From NCBI GenBank assembly GCA_049969475.1, contig JBMFOU010000001.1, forward strand, positions 1-64,000: a stretch of 64,000 bases of DNA. Direction: 5' to 3'. Under the pieces are notes generated by a model. That model was given only the letters and a program-made list of their open reading frames with translations. It had not been told where the DNA came from and ran no database searches. The position numbers and the translations under genes were made by a program. This document shows, in pieces, positions 27,170 through 36,444 of this stretch. Within the stretch, counting starts at the first letter, position 1. Each line of letters begins with the position of its first letter. This stretch comes from UBA2030 sp049969475. Its GTDB lineage: Bacteria; Bacteroidota; Bacteroidia; Bacteroidales; TTA-H9.

Positions 27170-27269
27170 TACTCCTGTTTGTTCTTATGTTCCTGGAAAT
27201 TATTTGTGTTTTCAATAAACAAAAAGCAACCTTTGTCGTTGACTTATAATAAAATCAAAAACAACGGAT

Positions 27270-27785
27270 ATGAAAAAGATTCTTGTGTTATATTGGCCCG
27301 AACGGGGCAACGTAGAGCATTGCGCAGTTAAAATAAAAAACGTTCTGGGGAATGATGCCACCTTGAAATCGCTTAAAACGGTTAATGAATCTGATATTCA
27401 GGAGGCTGACCTCATCATTGCTGGATGTTCTACGGTAGGTGCAGAGACGTGGAAAGACACTTCAAGAGACAACGAATGGTCTCCTTTTTTGATTTCCGAA
27501 AAGGGCCAGCTTCTCAAGGGTAAGAAAGTGGCATTGTTTGGCCTGGGCGACCAAGTTTCGTACCCCAATCATTTTGTTGATTTTATGGGTGTCTTAAAGA
27601 AGGAATTTGATCGACTGGGGGCTACCGTGATCGGGCGTTGGCCTACAGATGGTTATAAATTTGATGCATCTGAGGCTGTTGAAGGCGATTATTTTGTGGG
27701 TTTAGCCCTCGATGAAGATTGGCAAAGTGAACTAACTGAAAGTAGGATTAATCGATGGACTGAGCAGATTCGAAAAGATATATAA
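27270..27785 (+). CDS. Flavodoxin
   Basis: 171-residue FMN-binding electron carrier. LVLYWPERGNVEHCA is the altered phosphate-binding loop; IIAGCSTVGAETW and FGLGDQVSYPNHFVDFMG are the isoalloxazine-binding loops, and RWPTDGYKFDAS completes the fold. The usual T/S-x-T-G-x-T loop is replaced (WPERGN), so FMN binding may differ. Plausible low-iron substitute for ferredoxin as partner of Rnf or oxidoreductases here. A terminator follows. Confidence 0.85.
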   Translation: MKKILVLYWPERGNVEHCAVKIKNVLGNDATLKSLKTVNESDIQEADLIIAGCSTVGAETWKDTSRDNEWSPFLISEKGQLLKGKKVALFGLGDQVSYPNHFVDFMGVLKKEFDRLGATVIGRWPTDGYKFDASEAVEGDYFVGLALDEDWQSELTESRINRWTEQIRKDI

Positions 27786-27811
27786 ACGATTGGTTTATTT
27801 TGAATATAAAG

Positions 27812-27845
27812 AAACCCGTGGGCCATTAACCTACGGGTTTTTGTT
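27812..27845 (+). terminator. Terminator after flavodoxin
   Basis: Eleven-pair stem AAACCCGTGGG / CCTACGGGTTT (one wobble), 7-base loop, followed by TTGTTGTTT; may also serve the convergent gene. Confidence 0.75.
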
Positions 27846-27870
27846 GTTTAAAGAGCTTATATGTTAAGCA

Positions 27871-29292
27871 TCAGTTCTTTACCAACTGTTGATAGTGTTT
27901 GTATCGTTCAAGGATTTGTTCAACAAATTGAACGGGTTCTTCGCCGCGACAATATCCGTAATAAACCACAGCATCGTTGTAGAATCGGGGATTCGCTTTG
28001 TTTTTCAGAAAATAAGCTACGTCCTCCCATTTTTCGGGGTTGCGATGAAATTTGGCGGCCAAGCGCCGGGCGTCGAGCACATGACCTATGCCCACATTAT
28101 AGGATGCCATCACGAATTTTCTTCTTTCAGCGGGATCGGAAACTTTGGTTTTCCATTGGTCTTCCAGCCATTTGATGTACAAAGCACCCGCCCTGATGTG
28201 CTCCTGAGGAGAGGAAGCACTGTCAACTCCAAAGTGAGAAGCAGTTTCGGGCATTAATTGCATAACCCCCGTAGCTCCTGCCCAGGAACGGGCACCTGCA
28301 TCAAACTTCGACTCCTGGAAAGCAAGGGCTGCCAGCAAGCGCCAATCCCACCCTATAGCCTGGGCATATTTCTTAAAGGATTCATCGAAATCGGAGAGGC
28401 GACCTTTACGGTTGGAATTGAAGGGACTCTGGGCCATGAATTGCACGCGCGGCGATTCCATGTACTTGTAAGCCAATGCCTGAGCCTTGGGGCTATTGTA
28501 GAAATTCGTAAGCCATTCATTGACAATGTTTCTTAGCTCCTCTTCGTCCTTTTTGACCGCCCAGGCTACGTTGTGATAGAAACTTACCGGGGTCTGAATG
28601 TCAATGTTGGCATTGTAGAGCGTTGCAATCTTGGCAATTCGCTCGTCGCATACTGCATAGTCTATTTCACGCGAAGCAACCATAGAAATCAATTCTTCCT
28701 GAGTTTTGGAAAAAGCAATTTCCATTTTAATGGAATCACCGATTTCTTCCATCAGGTTGTGAATCCGACGAATCAAGTAGCGGTCGTTGGTGACCCAAAG
28801 GGTTTTGCCTGCCAGGTCGAGGGGCTGCTGAATGTACTGAGGGTTATTTTCGCTCTTACCAGGCTTTCGTTGTACTAAGACAAACCGGGATTTCCCAACA
28901 GGGTTGGTGAAGCCCACTTCCTGGGTCCTCGACAAAGACATGGCCAGTTCTGAAGCTACCAGATCCACATCTCCATTTTTAAGCCGCTCTATGGCGTTGC
29001 GTGGATTGTTTTCAACTACCAGATCAAGTTCAACCCCAAGATAATCGGAAAATTGTTTCAGGATTTCGTACTGATATCCCATGGGGCGACCCCGGTAGAT
29101 GAAATAGTCTATGCTGTTGTAGTCGATCAGTGCGCGAAGCTTACGGCTTTTCACGATTTCGTCGAGCCGTGCTTTGCGTTCAAGTTTTTCACCGTCTAAA
29201 TGATTTGTTTTTAAACTGTTGCAAGAGATAAGAAGGATTGTTAGCCAAAGCAGAAACAGACGATGAAAAGAACTTAGAAAATCATAACTCAT
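27871..29292 (-). CDS. mltF: Membrane-bound lytic murein transglycosylase F-like lipoprotein
   Basis: 473 residues. Signal peptide with lipobox (ILLISC-NSL, Cys24). Residues about 45-270 form a periplasmic amino-acid-binding-protein-like domain (LRALIDYNSIDYFIYRGRPMGYQYEIL); residues about 300-450 form an SLT lysozyme-like domain with the catalytic glutamate in ALAFQESKFDAGA, then GATGVMQLMPETA and MASYNVGIGHVLDAR. It cleaves peptidoglycan at the periplasmic face of the outer membrane. Confidence 0.92.
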   Translation of the reverse strand: MSYDFLSSFHRLFLLWLTILLISCNSLKTNHLDGEKLERKARLDEIVKSRKLRALIDYNSIDYFIYRGRPMGYQYEILKQFSDYLGVELDLVVENNPRNAIERLKNGDVDLVASELAMSLSRTQEVGFTNPVGKSRFVLVQRKPGKSENNPQYIQQPLDLAGKTLWVTNDRYLIRRIHNLMEEIGDSIKMEIAFSKTQEELISMVASREIDYAVCDERIAKIATLYNANIDIQTPVSFYHNVAWAVKKDEEELRNIVNEWLTNFYNSPKAQALAYKYMESPRVQFMAQSPFNSNRKGRLSDFDESFKKYAQAIGWDWRLLAALAFQESKFDAGARSWAGATGVMQLMPETASHFGVDSASSPQEHIRAGALYIKWLEDQWKTKVSDPAERRKFVMASYNVGIGHVLDARRLAAKFHRNPEKWEDVAYFLKNKANPRFYNDAVVYYGYCRGEEPVQFVEQILERYKHYQQLVKN

Positions 29293-29331
29293 TAATAATC
29301 AATTGGTTAATACTTAATGCAATTGGAGCTA

Positions 29332-29339
29332 CAAAGTTA
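29332..29339 (-). promoter_or_regulatory. -7 promoter element of mltF
   Basis: Minus-strand TAACTTTG, 40 bases before the ATG. Confidence 0.4.
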
Positions 29340-29457
29340 ATACATTTTTTAATATACGTCTCACTTTGAAAAAAATATTCTTTAAAATCCTGAATTTCAG
29401 AATCTAATCTTCTGGAGGCTTTTAATGCATTAATTTGGAATAAACCACGATGAAAGT

Positions 29458-31236
29458 TTACCGAGCAAAAGGAAATCTGCTCCCGTATTTCTTTTTCCGG
29501 TAAAAAGCCTTAAGTAGACCAATGGTAATCACGAATAGGACAGGAGCCAGAATATTCAGGGTTTGCCAACGCAGTCGCTCTGCTTCCACTCTTTGGGGAT
29601 CGAGCAGACGAAGTTTTATTTCGCGCGAACGGATTTCAACCAGGCGTGAATCGTCGATCATGTAGTTTAGTGCATTCAAGATAAAATCTTTGTTGCCGAA
29701 AGTTTGGCGCGTGTCCTGGTCGTAGCCCAAAGGCAAAGGAACCCCACTACGGCGATTTATCTGATTGCGTATAATATCGCCATCAGCCACCACCAGCATT
29801 TGCGTATGGCGGCTTTTGTCTTTATATCCTATTTCTGAGGCTTCACTTATCGAGGGGGGAATACGGTTTTTATACAATGATTCAAACTCGCCCTCCAGCA
29901 AGACTGCGGTAGGTGTTCCCGACTGATTGAACAGCTTTGGATCGGGGTCTTTACCGGCTATATTGAGATCGATAATGACAGGTGAGGGAGCCTTGCGAGT
30001 ATATTGACCGGTACTTAGCAGTAGGGTCTTTTTGATATTTTTTACCGGTATTGTATCAATACTGCTGACAAACTGCGTTCTCACGGCATTCAGGTTGTTT
30101 ACGATGGGGTGTCGGGTAGCAGGATTGAGCAGGGGAAAGAACACCCATGGGACAAGGCTGAAACGGGGTTGATTGCCAATCTTTCCTGTAACCATGACAA
30201 TAGGAATACAATTGGGGTTGAGAAGCAAGTCGGAATTGATGCGGGCCCCGTAGCGAAATAGCATATCCTCCAAATTGAGGTCTAAAGGCAGTGCCAGCGT
30301 GGTAGGCTTATTCTGCAGGCTATCCATCTCGGCTTTCACTCCATCAATAAACCAGAGCACCTTTCCTCCCCTCATGACAAACTGGTCGATGATGAATTTA
30401 TCTTTTTCACTAAAAGCCGAATCGGGCTTGGCTATGATAATAGCTTTGTATTTATTAAAAATGGAAGTCCGTCCTGAATCTACTTTGTGTTCCGTGAGGG
30501 CATTGATGTTTTCGTTGATTTTAATTCTTTCCACTGTGTAAAACTCAGCCATAGAGCGAGAGATATCGAAAATATACTCTTCGCCCAATTCCCCATGTCC
30601 GTAAATAAAGGCAACTCGGGGCTTGTAAGTGGTAGAGAGTATCCTAAGGGTATTGGCAATGTTGTATTCGAGGTTTTGAATGGAATAGTTGAGTACTTCT
30701 TCGGGCGGGACACCAATTTTTTCGCTCAGCAATTGCACAGGTACTTCTTTCCCTTTATAAGAAGCCAGAGCACCGGGAAAAATGATGGTTCTGCTTTCTT
30801 TCTCATTGCTTTTTACTTGCAAATCGGTAGGCATCAATCCTTTTTCGATAAGGCGGCGGTATACGTTCTCACGTTCCTTGGGATTGCTCGTAGCATTGGG
30901 GTTGATAAATTCGTAGTTGATATAGGGGTTGTATGCCCTCATTTCGTCGAGGAGCTCACGGGTTTCGTTGCGAAGCCGCTTAAACCCGGCAGGAAAGTCG
31001 CCTTCAAGGTAGATTTTGAAGTAAACATAGTCATCAATTTTTTTGAGCATCTGCCGGGTAGCCTTCGATAGGGTGTAACGTTTTTCGGCTGTAAGATCGA
31101 AACGAGTGAAAACAAAGGAGCCAATAACATTGATTAAAACCAGGATGATAATACCCAGCATCAGCCGCTGTATGGCCTGGTTGCGCAAGGCATGCCGCTG
31201 ATTGGAAGGAGCTATGGTGTTTTGGTTGTTTTTCAT
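29458..31236 (-). CDS. gldG: Gliding-motility-type ABC transporter auxiliary protein GldG
   Basis: 592 residues. One N-terminal helix (RLMLGIIILVLINVIGSFVF), the RFDLTAEKRYTLSKATRQ block typical of GldG, a long extracytoplasmic domain with VAFIYGHGELGEEYIF and GGKVLWFIDGVKAEMDSL, a C-terminal DSRLVEIRSREIKLRLLDP block and a final helix (ILAPVLFVITIGLLKAF). GldG normally works with GldF (permease) and GldA (ATPase). Neither is adjacent here. Confidence 0.9.
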   Translation of the reverse strand: MKNNQNTIAPSNQRHALRNQAIQRLMLGIIILVLINVIGSFVFTRFDLTAEKRYTLSKATRQMLKKIDDYVYFKIYLEGDFPAGFKRLRNETRELLDEMRAYNPYINYEFINPNATSNPKERENVYRRLIEKGLMPTDLQVKSNEKESRTIIFPGALASYKGKEVPVQLLSEKIGVPPEEVLNYSIQNLEYNIANTLRILSTTYKPRVAFIYGHGELGEEYIFDISRSMAEFYTVERIKINENINALTEHKVDSGRTSIFNKYKAIIIAKPDSAFSEKDKFIIDQFVMRGGKVLWFIDGVKAEMDSLQNKPTTLALPLDLNLEDMLFRYGARINSDLLLNPNCIPIVMVTGKIGNQPRFSLVPWVFFPLLNPATRHPIVNNLNAVRTQFVSSIDTIPVKNIKKTLLLSTGQYTRKAPSPVIIDLNIAGKDPDPKLFNQSGTPTAVLLEGEFESLYKNRIPPSISEASEIGYKDKSRHTQMLVVADGDIIRNQINRRSGVPLPLGYDQDTRQTFGNKDFILNALNYMIDDSRLVEIRSREIKLRLLDPQRVEAERLRWQTLNILAPVLFVITIGLLKAFYRKKKYGSRFPFAR

Positions 31237-31253
31237 AACCTGATTTTAGTGTG

Positions 31254-31261
31254 CAAAAATA
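31254..31261 (-). promoter_or_regulatory. -7 promoter element of gldG
   Basis: Minus-strand TATTTTTG, 18 bases before the ATG; suggests gldG is transcribed separately from truB. Confidence 0.4.
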
Positions 31262-31286
31262 GGAAAGCCTTCGATGCGTCGGGGCT

Positions 31287-31985
31287 TCACTCGACGGTGG
31301 GATGGGATTTCATTTTTTCCTTAAATTCCAATACATCTTCGGCATTATCTACGATATAGGAACCGATTCGTGTGCGTCGGAGTGCCTGAAGATAGGCCCC
31401 GCAACCGAGTTTTTCTCCGAAATCGCGGGCCAATGCCCGGATATAGGTGCCTTTGCTGCAAACCACCCTGAAATCAACCTCAGGCAAAGCAATGCGTGTT
31501 ATTTCGAAAAGAGAGATAGTGATAGTTTTGGGCGTAATTTCGATATCCCTGTTGGTTCGAGCATATTCGTAGGCTCTTTTGCCATTTACCTTGATGGCCG
31601 AAAACATGGGAGGAATCTGGGGTTGAACGCCAAGGAAAGAATGAGCTACAGCAAGAATTTGTGATTCGCTGATGCCAGAAATATCTTTAAAATTTCCGGG
31701 CTCTGACTCCAGGTCGCATGTGGGTGTGGTTGCCCCCAGATGTAGTGTGCCTGTGTATTCCTTTTCCATGGCCTGATAGGACTCAATATTTTTGGTCTCA
31801 CGGCCGGTGCAAACTATTAATAGACCTGTAGCCAGCGGGTCGAGCGTGCCGGCATGACCTACTTTTAGCCCGGTAATCTTTAATTTCTTTTGAATGGCGT
31901 ATCTGACGCTGTTCACTACATCGAACGAAGTCCAGCCGTAAGGTTTATCGAACAGCAGTACTGCCCCTTCTATGAAGTCTGTCAT
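31287..31985 (-). CDS. truB: tRNA pseudouridine(55) synthase
   Basis: Makes pseudouridine 55 in the T-loop of tRNAs. About 232 residues from MTDFIEGAVLLFDKPYGWTS; catalytic aspartate in GHAGTLDPLATGLL; YTGTLHLGATTPTCD and SKGTYIRALARDFG blocks are typical. The start at 31985 is chosen because it overlaps the uppP stop by one base (TAATG), while the longer start lies inside uppP. Last gene of the ftsX-DUF3098-uppP-truB series. Confidence 0.94.
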   Translation of the reverse strand: MTDFIEGAVLLFDKPYGWTSFDVVNSVRYAIQKKLKITGLKVGHAGTLDPLATGLLIVCTGRETKNIESYQAMEKEYTGTLHLGATTPTCDLESEPGNFKDISGISESQILAVAHSFLGVQPQIPPMFSAIKVNGKRAYEYARTNRDIEITPKTITISLFEITRIALPEVDFRVVCSKGTYIRALARDFGEKLGCGAYLQALRRTRIGSYIVDNAEDVLEFKEKMKSHPTVE

Positions 31986-32773
31986 TATCCGGTAATATTC
32001 AAAGAAAGGCCCATAGCCCAGAGCAAAAGGATGATGCCACCTACTACTATGCGATACCACCCAAACACCCTAAAACCATGACGGGTAAGAAAGGTAATAA
32101 AAAACTTAATGGCAGCCATTGCTACAAAGAATGCTACCACATTGCCAAAAATCAGAATAGGCAGAGTTTCGCTGGTAATCGACTGGTAATTTTTCATCAG
32201 TTTGTATGCCGAAGCGGCAAACATGGTAGGAACAGCCAGGAAAAATGAAAATTCAGCGGCAGCCTTTCGGTTCAGATTTTGCGTCATGCCTCCGATGATA
32301 GTAGCAGCAGAGCGCGAAACCCCGGGAATCATGGCAATGCACTGAAATAGCCCTATTTTAAATGCCTGGATGTAAGAAACATCTTCCTGTCCATCTTTGG
32401 CTGTATTTTTAAACCACTTATCGATAAACAACAAAATTATGCCTCCCACCACGAGCATGAGGGCTACTACAAAAACACTTTCCAGTAATTGATCAATAAT
32501 ATCGCCGGCCAGAAAACCTATCACTGCAGCAGGAATGAAGGCAAACAGGAGCTTCAGGTAAAAATCGAAGCTCTGGAAAAATTTCTTCCAGTATAATACG
32601 ATAACAGATAAAATGGCTCCAAATTGAATATTGATAATGAAGGCCTTGGAAAAATCGGTGGGCCGCATACCCAGCACGGCCTCGGTAATAATCATGTGTC
32701 CGGTGGAGCTCACAGGTAGAAACTCTGTAAGTCCTTCCACCACGGCTACGATGAAAGCCTGTAGCCAGGTCAT
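31985..32773 (-). CDS. uppP: Undecaprenyl-diphosphatase (BacA/UppP)
   Basis: Dephosphorylates undecaprenyl diphosphate for recycling of the cell-wall lipid carrier; can give bacitracin resistance. 262 residues with about eight helices and the two conserved blocks VVEGLTEFLPVSSTGHMIIT and QCIAMIPGVSRSAATIIGG. Overlaps DUF3098 by four bases and truB by one. Confidence 0.95.
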   Translation of the reverse strand: MTWLQAFIVAVVEGLTEFLPVSSTGHMIITEAVLGMRPTDFSKAFIINIQFGAILSVIVLYWKKFFQSFDFYLKLLFAFIPAAVIGFLAGDIIDQLLESVFVVALMLVVGGIILLFIDKWFKNTAKDGQEDVSYIQAFKIGLFQCIAMIPGVSRSAATIIGGMTQNLNRKAAAEFSFFLAVPTMFAASAYKLMKNYQSITSETLPILIFGNVVAFFVAMAAIKFFITFLTRHGFRVFGWYRIVVGGIILLLWAMGLSLNITG

Positions 32774-33054
32774 TGTTCTTTCTTTTTAGTGGGGTTCCAC
32801 ATGATGGCGAAAATTTCCACCACAAAACCCAGCAAAATCAGGATAGGAGCAAGGGTTATCCTTTGAAAGCTAAATAATTCATAACTAAAAACATTGGGGT
32901 CGTTGCTCCCGCCTCCTATCATCAGAACGTATCCTATTACCAGTAATACGATGCCGGCCAGCATCAGCAGGTAGTTTTCTTTTTCAAATACAAAACCAGT
33001 TTCACGGCTGGTCTCCTCCACTTGTTTTTTGAGGTTGCTTTTTTTGGTTTCCAT
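32770..33054 (-). CDS. DUF3098 family small membrane protein
   Basis: 94 residues with two helices (YLLMLAGIVLLVIGYVLMIGG; ITLAPILILLGFVVEIFAIMW). The GGGSNDPNVFSYELFSFQRITLAP segment between them is characteristic of DUF3098, a Bacteroidota family found between ftsX and uppP. Function unknown; position suggests an envelope role. Confidence 0.88.
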   Translation of the reverse strand: METKKSNLKKQVEETSRETGFVFEKENYLLMLAGIVLLVIGYVLMIGGGSNDPNVFSYELFSFQRITLAPILILLGFVVEIFAIMWNPTKKKEQ

Positions 33055-33072
33055 GTCGTTGGAAATATGGGT

Positions 33073-33957
33073 TTAAAAATAAAGATGGTCAATTTTCATG
33101 TTAAGATAACGGTTGACAGCCAGCCAATAGGCAAAAGCCGGGACCAAGATACCAATCAAAAGTATGCATCCGGAAGTTATCACCAGAATTTGATAATCAG
33201 CCAGTTGTATTAATTCAGGAATTTGTTGGGCAGCCACATACAAAAGTATTCCCAACATGATGAGGGCAAGGAGTCCACTTATAAACCCCTGTAAAATACC
33301 TTGCAGCACAAAGGGTTTCCTGATGAAACTCCGGGATGCACCCACAAGAAGCATACTGCGAATAAGAAAGCGTTTGCTGTATACAGCCAATCGAATGGTA
33401 TTATTCATTAGCCCTGCAGAAACCATCATCATTAGCAAGATGAGAAAGCCCAGGAACAAGCTTATGGTGTTTACGTTTTTATTGACTTGGCTGATTAGGT
33501 CGCGTTGGTAGTCCACATAAATGACCATAGGATTTTTCTTCCACTGCGCTTCCAGTTTTTTAACGCTATCGGGATGGGTATAAGGCGATTTGAGTTTGAT
33601 TTGCAAACAGGCCTGCAAGGGGTTGTAGCCCAAAAAGCCTGTGAAGTCTTCGCCCAATTCATCTTTCAATAATTTCTCGGCATCTTCGGGCGAGATATAC
33701 TGAGTGCTATTGATCCAGGGAAGGGTGTCGATGCTTTTCTTGAAGCGTAGAATTTCGGCGTCCCTGGCGTTTTTGCTGAAATATAGTGAAAACCCCAAAT
33801 TTTCTTTCACATGAACAGCGAGCTTTCGGGCATGGAGTCCCAGCAGAAGCAATAGGCCTGAGACAAAAAGTACCAGAGCCAGACTTATCATGGTGGTGAG
33901 ATAAGCCGACCTAAGGCGACGTCGGGTGATTTTTTCTTCCTGACTGGTACTTGTCAT
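33073..33957 (-). CDS. ftsX: Cell division protein FtsX
   Basis: 294 residues: cytoplasmic N terminus, helix (LRSAYLTTMISLALVLFVSGLLLL), extracytoplasmic domain with FSLYFSKNARDAEILRFKKSI and YISPEDAEKLLKDELGEDFTGFLG, then three C-terminal helices. FtsX with the ATPase FtsE controls peptidoglycan hydrolases at division. No ftsE is adjacent, as is usual in this phylum. Confidence 0.9.
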   Translation of the reverse strand: MTSTSQEEKITRRRLRSAYLTTMISLALVLFVSGLLLLLGLHARKLAVHVKENLGFSLYFSKNARDAEILRFKKSIDTLPWINSTQYISPEDAEKLLKDELGEDFTGFLGYNPLQACLQIKLKSPYTHPDSVKKLEAQWKKNPMVIYVDYQRDLISQVNKNVNTISLFLGFLILLMMMVSAGLMNNTIRLAVYSKRFLIRSMLLVGASRSFIRKPFVLQGILQGFISGLLALIMLGILLYVAAQQIPELIQLADYQILVITSGCILLIGILVPAFAYWLAVNRYLNMKIDHLYF

Positions 33958-33973
33958 AGGTTTATGTGGGGTG

Positions 33974-33981
33974 CAAAAGTA
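33974..33981 (-). promoter_or_regulatory. -7 promoter element of the ftsX operon
   Basis: Minus-strand TACTTTTG, 17 bases before the ftsX ATG. Confidence 0.45.
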
Positions 33982-34002
33982 AGCATTTCGTGTTAGGGAA
34001 AA

Positions 34003-35658
34003 TCAGCTTTTACGCATGCGCTTCATCTGGTTGATGAGTGCACGGGTGGAGGGATCGTGGGTTTGTATTGCTTCATCGTCATTTAGTTCTGGAAGTATTC
34101 GCGAGGCAAGTGCTTTTCCCAGCTCCACGCCCCATTGATCGAAACTAAAAATGTTCCATATTACGCCTTGCACAAATATTCGATGCTCGAATAGAGCAAT
34201 CAATGCGCCCAGGTTATAGGGCGTTAGCTTTTTGTATAAGATACTAATGGTGGGTATGTTGCCTTTAAAAACGCGGAAAGGAAGCAGAGATTTGATTTCT
34301 TCTTCTGGGATGCCTTTAGCCTTCATTTCCTGATATACTTCTTCTTCGGTTTTGCCATTCATCAGAGCCTCTGGCTGGGCAAAGAAGTTGGAAAGCAGGA
34401 GTTTGTGGTGGTCTCCGACGGGGTTAAGCGGCTGAGCGGCTGCCATAAAGATAGAGGGGATCATTTGGGTGCCCTGGTGAATAAGTTGATAAAAAGAATG
34501 TTGACCATTGGTACCGGGTTCGCCCCAAATGACTGGGCTGGTTTTCCAGGTCACGGGTCGACCGCCCCGATCTACGGTTTTCCCGTTGCTCTCCATTACA
34601 GCTTGTTGTAAATAGGCAGGTAGTCGCTCCAGGTATTGATCGTAGGGCAGTATGGCTTCGGTAGCGCATTCCCAGAAATTAGTGTACCATATCCCTATCA
34701 AGGCTAACAAAACAGGCAGGTTTTTCTCGAAAGGGGCAGTTTTGAAATGTTCGTCCATGGCTCGGGCCCCATCAAGTAGTTCATGGAAACGGTCGAAACC
34801 GACGTAGATAGCGATACTTAATCCCACTGCCGACCACAGCGAAAAGCGTCCGCCCACAAAATCCCAGAAGCGGAACATATTAGCGGTGTTGATTCCAAAA
34901 CGCGCAACGGCCTCGGTATTAGTGGATACAGCCACAAAGTGTTGTGCTATATCGGCTTCGGTGGCTCCTCCACTTAAAAACCAGGCTCTGGCAGTTTCGG
35001 CATTTGCCATGGTTTCCTGTGTGGTGAAGGTTTTCGATACAATCAGAAAAAGCGTCTCTTCTCTATCGAGTTGCTTCAGTGTTTCATGGATATGGGCACC
35101 ATCCACATTGGATACGAAATACATTCGCAGCCGTTCGTGCCCATAGTGCTGCAAAGCCTTGCACACCATCACGGGTCCCAGATCCGATCCGCCTATCCCA
35201 ATATTGACTACATTACGGATAGGTTTTCCGGTATAGCCCTTCCAATCTCCGTTTCTCACTTTATCAGAAAAATCTTTGATTTGCCCCAGAACTTCAAGAA
35301 TCTCGGGCATCACATCTTTTCCATCCACGTGGATAGGATGATTGCCCTGATTGCGAAGTGCCACATGAAGCACCGCTCTGTGCTCAGTCTGGTTGATTTT
35401 TTCTCCATTGAACATCTGAGAAATGGCCTCAGCCACTTTCGTTTCGCGGGCAAGATCAAGCAATAGCAGAAGCGTCTCTTCAGTAATATGTATCTTTGAA
35501 AAATCAACGAAAAACTCTTCCCATGCAAGCGAGAATTTCTCCGCTCGGGAAGGGTCTTCTGTGAATAATTGTTTTAAGTGCTTCTGTTTTATTTGTTGAA
35601 AATGAGCTTCAAGTTTTTTCCAACTCTGGGTATCATTAGGTTTGATATCGGGGAGCAT
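34003..35658 (-). CDS. pgi: Glucose-6-phosphate isomerase
   Basis: Interconverts glucose 6-phosphate and fructose 6-phosphate. 551 residues of the long (E. coli/eukaryote) form: VVNIGIGGSDLGPVMVCKAL, SKTFTTQETMANAETARAW, DFVGGRFSLWSAVGLSIAI (PGI signature), the GEPGTNGQHSFYQLIHQGT block and a C-terminal FSFDQWGVELGKALA. The start at 35658 is chosen because the -7 element at 35691-35698 lies downstream of the longer start at 35718. Confidence 0.95.
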   Translation of the reverse strand: MLPDIKPNDTQSWKKLEAHFQQIKQKHLKQLFTEDPSRAEKFSLAWEEFFVDFSKIHITEETLLLLLDLARETKVAEAISQMFNGEKINQTEHRAVLHVALRNQGNHPIHVDGKDVMPEILEVLGQIKDFSDKVRNGDWKGYTGKPIRNVVNIGIGGSDLGPVMVCKALQHYGHERLRMYFVSNVDGAHIHETLKQLDREETLFLIVSKTFTTQETMANAETARAWFLSGGATEADIAQHFVAVSTNTEAVARFGINTANMFRFWDFVGGRFSLWSAVGLSIAIYVGFDRFHELLDGARAMDEHFKTAPFEKNLPVLLALIGIWYTNFWECATEAILPYDQYLERLPAYLQQAVMESNGKTVDRGGRPVTWKTSPVIWGEPGTNGQHSFYQLIHQGTQMIPSIFMAAAQPLNPVGDHHKLLLSNFFAQPEALMNGKTEEEVYQEMKAKGIPEEEIKSLLPFRVFKGNIPTISILYKKLTPYNLGALIALFEHRIFVQGVIWNIFSFDQWGVELGKALASRILPELNDDEAIQTHDPSTRALINQMKRMRKS

Positions 35659-35690
35659 TTTTAAATGTTTGCTTTTGTGTGGAATAGCTG

Positions 35691-35698
35691 CAAAAATA
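35691..35698 (-). promoter_or_regulatory. -7 promoter element of pgi
   Basis: Minus-strand TATTTTTG, 32 bases before the pgi ATG. It coincides with the T-rich tail of the preceding terminator hairpin. Confidence 0.45.
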
Positions 35699-35728
35699 CG
35701 AAATCCTGCGACCTTCACCGCAGGATTT
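35693..35728 (-). terminator. Terminator hairpin after the lipoprotein gene
   Basis: Minus-strand perfect 10-pair stem AAATCCTGCG / CGCAGGATTT with 8-base loop, then CGTATTTTTG. The T-tract doubles as the pgi -7 element. Confidence 0.6.
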
Positions 35729-35760
35729 CATAAGACTTAGTGAAGAATAAACTCAGACGA

Positions 35761-36318
35761 TTACAAAGGATTGACCGTAAACTTTATAGTTTCGGAAAGG
35801 GAAAAATCTGCTGTGGGGGGCATCAATGCGGGATCGACTGAAAGGTAAATGCGACCATTAAAATTTTTGTTTTTAATAAATGTGGTCAGATCCACTGCGT
35901 CGAGGATGAGCTCAACCGATTTTGCATCAGGACTGATGTTTCCGGTGTGCGCTACCAGCGTCTCACCGCCAGTTGCCTCAAAGTAAACCAATCGGGCGCT
36001 AATTAAAAAACCAAGGGTGGCATTCTCGGGGCTGGTCAGTGTGAGTAAGGCTTTTGTTATTTTGCCATTTTCGATACCAAAGCTGCTCAGGCCATGGGCC
36101 TGTTTGATGCTGTCGAGATTAATGCTGACGCTGAAATCGTAAAAGAGATCAACAGGAGCATGAGAATTTTTAACGGCCGGTTTATTTAAAGTAAAATTCT
36201 GGGCCGGCAGGTTCATTTGTACATCAAATTTTGTGAGGTCTTTCAACTTTTCGCAACTTGCAAAAGTCAGGAAAAGGAAAGCCAAAAGCAGGAAGATACC
36301 AGATTTCTCTTTAATCAT
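35761..36318 (-). CDS. Lipoprotein of unknown function
   Basis: About 185 residues. Signal peptide with lipobox (LTFASC-EKLKD). The mature part is beta-rich (FTLNKPAVKNSHAPVDLFYDF, KALLTLTSPENATLGFLIS). No named domain recognised. The start at 36318 is preferred over 36378 since it begins the signal peptide and lies downstream of the promoter at 36365-36396. Divergent from the histidine kinase gene. Confidence 0.72.
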   Translation of the reverse strand: MIKEKSGIFLLLAFLFLTFASCEKLKDLTKFDVQMNLPAQNFTLNKPAVKNSHAPVDLFYDFSVSINLDSIKQAHGLSSFGIENGKITKALLTLTSPENATLGFLISARLVYFEATGGETLVAHTGNISPDAKSVELILDAVDLTTFIKNKNFNGRIYLSVDPALMPPTADFSLSETIKFTVNPL

Positions 36319-36364
36319 AGCCAGGGGTTTTAAGGTTAAGTGTTTTGAAAATACTGTTGAACGA

Positions 36365-36396
36365 CAAAAGTATATCAATTTGTGGCCTTTTGCAAA
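36365..36396 (-). promoter_or_regulatory. Promoter of the lipoprotein gene
   Basis: Minus-strand TTTG at 36393-36396, 20-base spacer, TACTTTTG at 36365-36372: full consensus match. Confidence 0.65.
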
Positions 36397-36432
36397 CTAT
36401 TAACAAAATTTAACAATACACTCCTTTTCAGC

Positions 36433-36440
36433 TAATTTTG
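36433..36440 (+). promoter_or_regulatory. -7 promoter element immediately before the histidine kinase
   Basis: TAATTTTG ends only four bases before the ATG at 36445, with TTTA at 36409-36412 (20-base spacer). Transcription would start at or very near the start codon. Confidence 0.5.
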
Positions 36441-36444
36441 TTGC

